A stretch of 59,979 nt of DNA from an uncultured Ruminococcus sp. (GTDB lineage: Bacteria > Bacillota > Clostridia > Oscillospirales > Acutalibacteraceae). Shown here piece by piece: positions 1-7,600 of this stretch. Location of the stretch: NCBI GenBank assembly GCA_902794395.1, contig CADBHB010000016.1:1-59979 (forward strand). Reading direction: 5' to 3'. The position numbers were made by a program, and so were the translations under genes. The notes beneath the pieces are model-generated. The model had not been told where the DNA came from and did no database searches. It was given only the letters and a program-made list of their open reading frames with translations. Position 1 is the stretch's first letter. The number at the start of each line of letters is the position of its first letter.

Positions 1-2
1 GT

Positions 3-80
3 TATGGTAATTATATCATTTATTCTAAAGAAATGCTATATCCCACCGAGTCAGGTTTCATTCATCGTGGCGCCGTCTAG
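3..80 (+). CDS. C-terminal end of an upstream protein (partial)
   Basis: Frame 3 is open from the window edge to a TAG at 78-80 and gives 25 residues with a protein-like composition (YGNYIIYSKEMLYPTES and so on). A strong intrinsic terminator follows about 50 bases downstream on the same strand, as expected behind a real gene. Frame 1 is also open to about base 96, so the frame choice is not certain. The fragment is too short to assign a family. Confidence 0.4.
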   Translation, partial: YGNYIIYSKEMLYPTESGFIHRGAV

Positions 81-132
81 CGGCATGGGGATTTAGTATT
101 AAAGCGATTTTTCGCCGTTTGGCAAAGAAATC

Positions 133-160
133 GGGCGCCCCGATTTGGGACGCCCTTTTT
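133..160 (+). terminator. Rho-independent terminator
   Basis: GGGCG and CGCCC arms with an inner CCC/GGG pairing and the loop GATTT are followed by a run of five T. It closes the transcript that enters from the left edge. Confidence 0.8.
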
Positions 161-239
161 CAGAGAGATTATTGTATATAAGAAAGGAGATGGAAATAGT
201 TAATTAAGTATCATTGTGAAATCTATGAAAATATACCTT

Positions 240-662
240 CTAACGTTTTGACGCGCATACACTGTGCACGTCCATGGTGTAGACATCGCGGTTTTTGTCT
301 ACCATAGCGATCGAAATCTCGGGAGCCAAGCGGTTGAATTTCACCAAAAAGCTCTCTTTTCCGCCGTCGTGCATACCCGCGACGATTTGCAAGGCGTTGT
401 TTTTCCTTGCGAAGTTTGCCGCTGATCTCGGCGCGTTTTCGCTGAAAATGATGGTCATATCCGCGCCCGCGCTTTTTGATTTGCGGTGGAGATATTCAAG
501 CTGATCGCTGATGAGCGCGTAGTTTTCGGTTGGTCTGAGCACGCTTAAAACATGAAGCTCGCAGCCGTACTCCTCCGCTGTTTGTTCTGCGGCGTCAATG
601 ATTCGGTCACATTCGTATTGGGTCGTCACACAGGCAACTACCGACGGGGATTTCTCTTGCAT
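240..662 (-). CDS. Universal stress protein-like (UspA/KdpD-type) protein
   Basis: This is a 140-aa single-domain cytoplasmic protein with the alternating strand/helix layout of the Usp fold. It opens with VVACVTTQYECDRIIDAA, continues with a CELHVLSVLRP strand, and has the late segment IVAGMHDGG followed by SFLVKFNRLAPEISIAMV. The order matches the Usp-like domain found in KdpD. The ATP-binding G-2X-G-9X-G(S/T) motif is not clear, so nucleotide binding is doubtful. An in-frame GTG three codons upstream overlaps the AAGGAGG ribosome binding site. The ATG at 662, correctly spaced from that site, is therefore the start. It is divergent from rplM and stands alone. Confidence 0.65.
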   Translation of the reverse strand: MQEKSPSVVACVTTQYECDRIIDAAEQTAEEYGCELHVLSVLRPTENYALISDQLEYLHRKSKSAGADMTIIFSENAPRSAANFARKNNALQIVAGMHDGGKESFLVKFNRLAPEISIAMVDKNRDVYTMDVHSVCASKR

Positions 663-980
663 CGGTTTCACCTCCTTTGTTTGCTGTGCCTATATACTAC
701 CCCCCGCGTTTGACCGCTGTATATTGATTTTGTGAAATGTCTGTGAAGATTTGCTAAGGTTTTTGTGTATTTTTTAAGCAGTGCGGAATTTGTACCTATA
801 CCTATATAAAATATATGAAGAAATCGAACCCGACAATATTGAAAAAGCGGAAACAGTCTTCCCGCCGCCGTTTGTTGCGAGGTTTTTAAAAATCGCCCGT
901 GAGCATTTAAGAGCATATGGGCGTATTTTTGAGATATTAAGAGATTTTAACGAGCTAAATTAAAAATTTTCAAAAAAGTG
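663..980. other. Divergent intergenic region without a supported gene
   Basis: This 318-base AT-rich stretch separates the Usp-like gene from rplM. It holds a 60-codon plus-strand frame (781-963, GTG start) without a ribosome binding site, which I do not accept as a gene. A promoter for the minus-strand Usp gene should lie here, but I cannot place it convincingly. Confidence 0.5.
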
Positions 981-1009
981 TTGACTTTGCGCATAAACTG
1001 TACTATAAT
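981..1009 (+). promoter_or_regulatory. Sigma-A promoter of rplM-rpsI
   Basis: TTGACT (981-986) and a perfect TATAAT (1004-1009) are separated by 17 bp. Transcription should start near 1016, leaving a leader of only about 28 bases. There is therefore no room for the L13 autoregulatory leader seen in some Firmicutes. Confidence 0.9.
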
Positions 1010-1043
1010 CATAAAGCATGAAAAAGTACAGGAGGAATGAAAA

Positions 1044-1472
1044 ATGTCAACATTTTTAGCAAAACCCGCTGAAGTTGAGCGTAAATGGTACGTTATCGAC
1101 GCTGCGGGCAAGCCGCTCGGCAGAGTTGCCGTACAGGCTGCCGTGCTGCTCAGAGGCAAGCACAAGGCGACCTTTACCCCTAACGTAGACTGCGGCGACC
1201 ATGTCATCATCATCAACTGCAAGGACGCTGTTCTCACCGGCAACAAGCTGACCCAGAAAAAGTGGCAGCGCCACACCGGCTATATCGGCCACCTCAAGGA
1301 AACCCGTTACGACACTCTTATGGCAACCAAGCCCACCAAGGCTATGGAGCTTGCCGTCAAGGGTATGCTTCCTAAGAACACCCTCGGCAGAAACGCTCTT
1401 CTGAGACTCCGTCTCTTTGAGGGCGCCGAACACAACCATCAGGCTCAGAAGCCCGAAGCGGTTGAAGCTTAA
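1044..1472 (+). CDS. rplM: 50S ribosomal protein L13
   Basis: The 142-aa product is a full-length bacterial L13. It shows the family's opening ([16 protein letters not shown]), the central [15 protein letters not shown] and the [11 protein letters not shown] segment. L13 is an early-assembly protein of the large subunit. AGGAGG sits seven to eight bases before the ATG. It is followed 17 bases later by rpsI, the near-universal bacterial pairing, and both are read from the promoter at 981. Confidence 0.97.
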   Translation: MSTFLAKPAEVERKWYVIDAAGKPLGRVAVQAAVLLRGKHKATFTPNVDCGDHVIIINCKDAVLTGNKLTQKKWQRHTGYIGHLKETRYDTLMATKPTKAMELAVKGMLPKNTLGRNALLRLRLFEGAEHNHQAQKPEAVEA

Positions 1473-1489
1473 GAAGGAGGCAAAACAGA

Positions 1490-1897
1490 ATGAGTATGTA
1501 TGATAAAAATTCCTACTTCTACGGAACCGGTAGAAGAAAAAGCTCCGTTGCCAGAGTAAGACTGTACCAGGGCACCGGCAAGATCACCATCAACGACCGC
1601 GACATCGACGATTATTTCGGTCTTGAGACCCTCAAGCTCATCGTTCGTCAGCCCCTCGCTCTCACCGAGACCGACGAGAAGTTCGACGTAGTATGCCGCG
1701 TTGCGGGCGGCGGCGTTACCGGTCAGGCGGGCGCTATCCGTCACGGCATCGCCAGAGCGCTGCTCCAGTATGACTCCGAGAACCTCAGAGGCAAGCTCAA
1801 GAAAGCCGGCTTCCTCACTCGTGACCCGAGAATGAAAGAGCGTAAGAAATACGGTCTTAAAGCAGCCCGTAGAGCGCCTCAATTCTCAAAGAGATAA
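1490..1897 (+). CDS. rpsI: 30S ribosomal protein S9
   Basis: The 135-aa S9 has the [13 protein letters not shown] opening, the central [19 protein letters not shown] and the conserved basic tail ending in FSKR, which reaches the decoding centre. AAGGAGG precedes the ATG. The last ~24 bases of the gene (from 1875) closely resemble sequences at 2028 and 2184 in the duplicated block downstream. This suggests that the 3' end of rpsI was part of the segment copied there. Confidence 0.97.
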   Translation: MSMYDKNSYFYGTGRRKSSVARVRLYQGTGKITINDRDIDDYFGLETLKLIVRQPLALTETDEKFDVVCRVAGGGVTGQAGAIRHGIARALLQYDSENLRGKLKKAGFLTRDPRMKERKKYGLKAARRAPQFSKR

Positions 1898-1918
1898 TCA
1901 TATACTTTGGTTATTTAT

Positions 1919-1955
1919 CAGACCTTCCGTTTATTCGGAGGGTCTGTTTCTTTTT
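1919..1955 (+). terminator. rpsI terminator, first copy
   Basis: An 11-bp stem (CAGACCTTCCG with CGGAGGGTCTG, loop TTTATT) is followed by TTTCTTTTT. Confidence 0.9.
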
Positions 1956-2073
1956 GACCATTTCGGGTCCTCGGAGCACAGCTCCTGCGGCGGAGCGGAA
2001 AACAGTGCACCGCACTGTTTTCTTTTCGCTCCTACAATTATCCAAAAGATAATTTTTACGTTATCGTCTTTTA

Positions 2074-2111
2074 CAGACCTTTCGAGAAATCGGGAGGTCT
2101 GTTTCTTTTTG
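2074..2111 (+). terminator. rpsI terminator, second copy
   Basis: CAGACCT and AGGTCTG arms flank TTCGAGAAATCGGG and are followed by TTTCTTTTT. It is a duplicate of the terminator at 1919. Confidence 0.85.
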
Positions 2112-2229
2112 ACCATTTCGGGTCCTCGGAGCACAGCTGCCTGCGGCGGAGCGGAAAACAGTGCACCGCACTGTTTTCTTTTCGCTCCTACAATTTTCCA
2201 AGAGATAATTTTTACGTTATCGTCTTTTA

Positions 2230-2267
2230 CAGACCTTTCGAGAAATCGAAGGGTCTGTTTCTTTTTG
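2230..2267 (+). terminator. rpsI terminator, third copy
   Basis: CAGACCTTTCGA pairs with TCGAAGGGTCTG around GAAA and is followed by TTTCTTTTT. It is the last of three serial terminators before the padR promoter. Confidence 0.85.
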
Positions 2268-2325
2268 ACCGTTTCGGGTTATTATCGGGGTTTTCAAATT
2301 TTTTGAAAAAATTTTCCAAAATACA

Positions 2326-2365
2326 TTGACAAGTGATATACTTCGTGTTATGATGTATTACATCA
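2326..2365 (+). promoter_or_regulatory. padR operon promoter with overlapping palindromic operator
   Basis: TTGACA (2326-2331) and TATGAT (2349-2354) are 17 bp apart. A palindrome, TGATGTA-t-TACATCA (2351-2365), overlaps the -10 box and start site and ends just before the AAAGGAGG ribosome binding site. PadR regulators usually bind such dyads and repress their own operon, so autoregulation is the natural reading. Confidence 0.8.
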
Positions 2366-2378
2366 AAGGAGGTATCAT

Positions 2379-2696
2379 ATGGATATTCAGCTAAAGCGAG
2401 GGCTGCTGGATGTTTGCGTTCTGGCGGCGATAAAAAACGAGGACTCCTACGGCTATCAGATAATAAAGGAGCTAAAGCCGTATATCAAATTGTCCGAGTC
2501 TACCCTGTACACCATCCTCAAGCGGCTGGAAACCGCCGAAATGCTGACTGTGCGCACTGCGGAGCACAACGGCAGACTGCGGAAATACTACCACATAACC
2601 GAGTCGGGACGCGCCCGACTGGAGGATTTCAGGAGAGAGTGGGACGAGATAATGTCCATTTATCGGTATGTAACAAAGGAGGAGAACAATGAATAA
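2379..2696 (+). CDS. PadR-family transcriptional regulator
   Basis: This 105-aa winged-helix protein has the PadR signature LLDVCVLAAIKNEDSYGYQI, then LSESTLYTILKRLE (recognition helix) and GRLRKYYHITESGRARL (wing). The length fits the short PadR-s2 subgroup, which has one short dimerisation helix. It is first in a three-gene operon and overlaps the DUF1700 gene by 8 bases. Homologous operons pair such a repressor with envelope proteins, and the dyad in its own promoter supports autorepression. The inducing signal is unknown. Confidence 0.9.
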   Translation: MDIQLKRGLLDVCVLAAIKNEDSYGYQIIKELKPYIKLSESTLYTILKRLETAEMLTVRTAEHNGRLRKYYHITESGRARLEDFRREWDEIMSIYRYVTKEENNE

Positions 2697-3291
2697 ACAG
2701 GAATTTTTGGAAGCTCTGCGGCAAAAGCTGGCGGGTCTGCCGCAGGAAGACAGGGATGAGCGCCTGAATTTTTACAGCGAGATGATAGACGACCGCATGG
2801 AAGAAGGGCTTTCGGAGGAGGAAGCCGTTGCGGACGTGGGCAGCGTTGACGACGTTGTAACGCAGATAATCTCTGACACGCCGCTGTCCAAGCTGGTAAA
2901 GGAAAAGGTGAAGCCCAAGCGCCGTTTGCGTGTGTGGGAGATTGTTTTGATAGTCGCGGGCGCGCCCATCTGGCTTTCGCTGCTTTTAGCGGGGGCGGCT
3001 GTAGCGTTTTCGCTTTACCTCACCCTGTGGTCGCTTATCGCCGCGCTGTGGGCGGTCGATTTTGCCCTTGCCATGTCCTTCCTCTACGGCTGCGTGTCCG
3101 CCGTGGTGTTCGCAGTGCGCGGCTACGGCTTTTCGGCGCTTGCCACGCTGGGCGCCGGCTTGTTCAGCGCGGGCGCCGCTGTCTTTCTGTTCTTCGGCTG
3201 CGTGGCGGCTGCAAAGGGCGTCGTGCGGCTGACCAAACGAATAGTACTGGGCATAAAATCTCTGTTCATCCGTAAGGAGGGTTCAAAATGA
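2689..3291 (+). CDS. DUF1700 (HAAS-domain) membrane protein
   Basis: The 200-aa protein starts with the HAAS/DUF1700 helical domain (MNKQEFLEALRQKLAGLP, EERLNFY-like and MEEGLSEEEAVADVGS, residues 1-65). After a basic linker come three or four membrane helices at about 84-110, 112-132, 137-165 and 170-180, then a basic tail. In PadR-DUF1700-DUF4097 operons this protein is thought to be an anti-sigma-like or signalling partner of the neighbouring DUF4097 protein. Its exact role is not established. The start overlaps padR and its end overlaps the next gene, so translation is probably coupled. Confidence 0.85.
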   Translation: MNKQEFLEALRQKLAGLPQEDRDERLNFYSEMIDDRMEEGLSEEEAVADVGSVDDVVTQIISDTPLSKLVKEKVKPKRRLRVWEIVLIVAGAPIWLSLLLAGAAVAFSLYLTLWSLIAALWAVDFALAMSFLYGCVSAVVFAVRGYGFSALATLGAGLFSAGAAVFLFFGCVAAAKGVVRLTKRIVLGIKSLFIRKEGSK

Positions 3292-4250
3292 AAAAATCGG
3301 TAAAAATACTGATAGTTACCGCGTCTGTTCTGGTCGTCTCGGGAATACTCCTCTGCATAGGCGCGTTGGCGGCGGTTGGGTTTGACATTGAAAAGCTTTC
3401 CACCGTTACATATGTCACCAATACCCACGAGGTGTCGGCAGGCTTCGGCAGCATTTCGGTCGACTCCAACACCTCCGACATCACCTTTGCCCTCACCGAC
3501 GAAAAGGCGTGCAAGGTAGTCTGCTTTGAACAGGGAAAGATAAGCCACACGGTAGACGTGCAGGACAATACCCTGGTCATCCGCCAAAAAGACGAGCGCA
3601 AATGGTTTGACTATATAAACATCAGCTTCCGCTCGCCCAAGGTTACGGTGTACCTGCCCAAGACAGACTACGCCGCGCTTACGGTAAAGAGCACCACCGG
3701 CAACGTCAACATCCCCGAAGCCTTTACGTTTGACAGCGCTTCAATAAGATCCTACACCGGCAACGTAAGCTTCGGCGCGTCGGTCAAAAACGACCTTCGC
3801 GTTTCGCTAAGCACGGGCAACACCAAAATAAAGAACGCCTCCGCGTCGGGTGTCAGCCTGTCGTCCTCAACGGGAAATATCGAGCTTGAGAACGTAAAGG
3901 CGGCGGAAGACCTTGCGGTCAACACCTCTACCGGCAACATCAGGCTTGCCGAGGTAACCTGCAAAAACTGCCGCGCGGAAGCCTCTACCGGCAACATCAC
4001 CCTGAGCGACACCGTCGCCTCCGGCGATCTCCGCTTGACTTGCAGCACGGGCAACATCCGCTTCAGCAGCTGCGACGCGGCTGACATCACCGCGAAAACC
4101 TCCACCGGCAACATCACGGGCAGCCTGCGCTCGGAAAAGATATTCTACGCCGAGTCCTCCACCGGCAGCGTTGACGTGCCGCGCGGAGCCAAGGGCGGTA
4201 CCTGCAACGCCAAGAGCGACACCGGCAACATCCGCATCTCGGTAGAGTAA
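3288..4250 (+). CDS. DUF4097-family cell-surface beta-repeat protein (LiaG-like)
   Basis: The 320-aa protein has an N-terminal membrane anchor or uncleaved signal (KILIVTASVLVVSGILLCIGALA, residues 6-28). It is then almost entirely beta repeats of about 20 residues, each carrying STGN(I/V) or a close variant; I count about ten from residue 128 to the end. This is the DUF4097 solenoid, found beside LiaFSR-type and PadR-controlled envelope-stress genes. The 4-bp ATGA overlap with the DUF1700 gene and the terminator 33 bases after the stop make it the last gene of the operon. Ligand and function are unknown. Confidence 0.85.
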   Translation: MKKSVKILIVTASVLVVSGILLCIGALAAVGFDIEKLSTVTYVTNTHEVSAGFGSISVDSNTSDITFALTDEKACKVVCFEQGKISHTVDVQDNTLVIRQKDERKWFDYINISFRSPKVTVYLPKTDYAALTVKSTTGNVNIPEAFTFDSASIRSYTGNVSFGASVKNDLRVSLSTGNTKIKNASASGVSLSSSTGNIELENVKAAEDLAVNTSTGNIRLAEVTCKNCRAEASTGNITLSDTVASGDLRLTCSTGNIRFSSCDAADITAKTSTGNITGSLRSEKIFYAESSTGSVDVPRGAKGGTCNAKSDTGNIRISVE

Positions 4251-4282
4251 ACGGAGCGCGCCACATACATATATAAGTACTT

Positions 4283-4315
4283 AAAGAAGCATCCTGCGGG
4301 GTGCTTCTTTTTTTG
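4283..4315 (+). terminator. Terminator of the padR operon
   Basis: AAGAAGCA pairs with TGCTTCTT around TCCTGCGGGG and is followed by seven T. Confidence 0.9.
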
Positions 4316-4512
4316 TTTGAAAACGCGCCGCGGCGACTTTGCAAAAGTTGTTTTGGTGATTTCGTCAGGTAATTATAACATCTTGCGTACGATGTCCCGA
4401 AAGGCTTTCGGCGTTGCAGCCAAAGCGCATGTTGTATCTTGCTGATAAAATTTTTTAATCATTCTGTATATTCTTGCCTGTGATTATCCGAGATTTTTGT
4501 ATGTATATCTAA

Positions 4513-4606
4513 AGTTTGCTCAAATCTGTGTTTTTTGTGTTATTTTGTTGAATTTACTTGTGATTTAGTGTATACTATATAATGAAATAGTATAATTGAG
4601 CAAACT
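4513..4606. repeat. Perfect 11-bp inverted repeat flanking a promoter
   Basis: AGTTTGCTCAA (4513-4523) and TTGAGCAAACT (4596-4606) are exact reverse complements, 72 bp apart, with the only good promoter of the giant gene between them. This could be a pair of operator half-sites or the ends of a very short invertible segment. Confidence 0.75.
4548..4576 (+). promoter_or_regulatory. Promoter of the InlB-repeat/peptide/dockerin operon
   Basis: TTGAAT (4548-4553) and TATACT (4571-4576) are spaced by 17 bp. An overlapping alternative -10, TATAAT (4578-4583), lies 19 bp from TTTACT. The leader is about 75 bases. Confidence 0.7.
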
Positions 4607-4657
4607 ATCGGGTTATGATAGAAAGCACGAAAATACACGATAGAGGGAGATGAAGAT

Positions 4658-7600
4658 ATGAGCAAATTAATGAAAAGAACGCTGATGAGTCTGATGATAT
4701 TGACGCTTTTTTCAGCGGCGGCGGCGCTGACGATGATGGTATCTCACGCCGACGACTACTACACCATCCGCATAAACTATATATTTGAGGACGGCAGTCG
4801 CGCTCACGATCCCTACATAGGCACATATCACGCGGGCGACCCGGTCGACATCACCGTCACCAACCCCAAGATAGACGGCTATGTGCCGATGACTGCCCTT
4901 GAGGGCGGCGTTTCGGCGGAGACCAGCACGTTTCAAGTCGGCTCTCTTGACGGCAACCACACCGAGACCGTGTACTATATCGCGGGCTTGACGCATTACC
5001 GGGTAATGTATTACAAGCAGAATATCAACGACGACCTCTACACCCGAGACTACACGGTGGCGTCGGAGTACACCGACCGCTACGGCTACACCGGCACCAA
5101 CCCCACCGAGCTGGAGAGCGAGAACCTTTTTGAGGGCTTTACCAATCTTTTCCACGAGCCGGACGCCATAGCCGCCGACGGCTCTACGGTGTTCAGGGTA
5201 TACTACGACCGCAACTACTACTCCGTGTTGTTTGACCTGGGCGACAAAGGCTACGGCGTTGACCCCATCTATGCCAAGTTCCAGTACCCTTACCACATCT
5301 CGGAGCCTAAGCGTCTGGGCTACATCTTCAAGGGCTGGGCGCGCACCGACGCGGACTCCTCCTCGGGCGAGGAGGGCACCGACTGGCACTACATCGACGA
5401 GAACGGCAGCGTGATAACCCCCGAGGAGGCGGCGCGCACCGCCTTTACGTTCTTTGAGGGCGAGGTGCCGTCACACGACACCTACTACAAGGCTATTTGG
5501 GAGGCTACCGAGACCCAGTTCAGCATAGTCTACTGGCTCGAGAACACCGACAGCACGCTGGACATAAGCGAGGTAGACAGCGCGGCTACACTTGAGCAGT
5601 CAAGGGCTATCATCGGCTCAAACTACTCGGTAATAGCCACAAAGATAGTCAGCCCCGTCATTTCAGGCTCACAGATAAATCAGGAAACCGAGATAACAAA
5701 CGTCAAGGGCGAGAATATGAAGGTCAAAGACTTCTTTGATTATGACCTGACCGAGTCCGGCGATTTCCCGGATATGAGCACCGCGCTTAGAAATGAGCTG
5801 CTCGGAAAATCCAAATACTATGATTACTATCCGCAGTTGTCGGCGCTTCAGTTCACGGGTAGTCACGAAGACGAGCAAAAGACCCACCTGACCGTTTCCG
5901 GCGACGGTACCACGCGTATCAACATTTACTACAAACGTAAAACCTTTACGATGAAGTTTTATTACGCCAGGCAGGGCTTTAAGAACGGCGAGCCCGACCC
6001 GGATCAAATAAGCCTGACCAACTCAACCAAAACTTTCTCGGGTCATGACTACAAAAACCGCAACGCGCTGGAGGCGATAGCCAAGGGCCCGTGGAGCGAA
6101 AACATCGCCGAGACCATGCCCAGGATAAAGGATAAGTACCGGGCGGAAAACGGCGGCACCCTGACGGAGCTGTATGAGGACTATACCGATGCCAATACCC
6201 TATACCGCTTCTGGTACTATCAGGTAGAGGCTAAGTACGGCGCCTCTTTGGAGGGCAAGTGGCTGGTAGACGCCTTCACCGACGTGCACAAAAAGGGCTA
6301 CGCTGAAAATGAGATGTGCAGGTCCGGAAGCTGGGCGGTAGAATACGGTACCTACTATTATTACAGCCACACATCGGTCAATAACTACTCTATCAAGGGC
6401 TTTTATGAAAAGCTCGGCAATGAATTGATGTTCAAGGATACAAAAACCAACTACACCGAGCTTCATTACCTTGTTTCCTGGACGAACACAAACAGAGGCA
6501 ATAACTGGAACGGTAAGATAAGTAGGGTGCTGAACTTCACCTATGAAAACTACGTAGAGCTGCTCCCGCGCGAGTTGGATATGATAGCCGACACCGACGG
6601 CGACGGAACACCCGACGACCCGCAGGCGTTGATCGACAGCGAGATGTATGAAAGCGTTATCCCGCACACAGTCAACGGAGTCGAAAAATGGTACGGTCTG
6701 AAAACGGAATACGTGCCCCTTTCGCCGTACGAGCTGGCGCACAAGGACACGGACGAAAACGGAAACAACATCCCCGACCTTATTGACGACCACACCTTCA
6801 TAAAAATCAAGTATGTCGAAGAGGAAAACAAGTGGTACGGGCTTAAGTCGGTAAACCGCATAGAGACCACCGACTCGGGCGACCAGTATGATAGAGACAA
6901 GACGTTGGAACAAAAGAACGCAAACGTCCGCTCAAACCAAACCGCGGCAGAATTGACGGGCTTTACGATAGAGGACTACAGACTGAATGCTAAAGGTCAG
7001 ATAATACTAAACGACAACAACACCGATATAGACTGGTCGAGAGATACGGACTACGACCGCCATGCCACCATAAAGTTCTTCTACAAGCGCAACAAGTACA
7101 CTCTGAAATACTACAACAGCAACCGTCTGGAAGAAGACTACACCCACGAAGTAATGTACGGCGCGCCGCTCAACTCCAAGGACGCGCAGGGCAATTACCG
7201 CTATTACTATGAAAAGCCTACCTACTTCAACCCCGACCTGGTAGACTACTACACCTTTGAGGGCTGGTATTACACCCCCTACTACTACCGTCAGGTCAAC
7301 ATTAATAACTTTACCATGCCCGCCGAAGACGTCATCCTGTACGCCAAGTGGGACCCCAAGGAGATCAACGTGACCTTCTACCCCACCTACAACGACTTCT
7401 ACGCGGACGTCCACAAGCTGGACAACGAAGAGCACAAGGTGGGCGAGACCTTCAAGGTCAACTACGGCTCGTTCATCCCCACAAACAGGATACCCGCCGA
7501 CACAGACAGCTCCAGCCTCAACCGTCCGCTGCTTATACCGCCCGCCGATGAAGCGATGTTCGCGGGCTGGTACTACCTGCGCGACAACATCCCCATGCGC

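Larger units (their letters stand above)
1919..2281 (+). repeat. Tandem repeat of a terminator/hairpin block, about 155 bp, 2.3 copies
   Basis: Copy A (1919-2073), copy B (2074-2229) and a partial copy C (2230-2281) are nearly identical. Each begins with an intrinsic terminator. Copies A and B then carry a long hairpin: arms GAAAACAGTGC/GCACTGTTTTC around ACC, extended by GGAGCG/CGCTCC (1992-2032 and 2148-2188). They end in an AT-rich segment that resembles the rpsI 3' end plus its downstream 20 bases (1875-1918). No credible ORF is present. Confidence 0.9.
4316..4657 (+). promoter_or_regulatory. Long upstream region of the giant surface-protein gene
   Basis: The 342 bases hold no ORF. A short palindrome (CCGAAAGGCTTTCGG, near 4398) lies in the first half and could be structured if transcribed, but it matches no riboswitch class I know. 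The second half contains the promoter and the flanking inverted repeat listed separately. Confidence 0.5.

Noticed and set aside
781-963. 60-codon plus-strand frame upstream of rplM
   Set aside because: It has a GTG start without a ribosome binding site, lies in AT-rich intergenic DNA and has no recognisable family.
1010-1043. L13 autoregulatory leader before rplM
   Set aside because: The promoter leaves only about 28 leader bases, too few for the structure.
4344-4500. Riboswitch before the giant surface-protein gene
   Set aside because: The CCGAAAGGCTTTCGG hairpin and the nearby GCCAAAGC recall GEMM elements, but the order is wrong, and the region lies upstream of the only good promoter.
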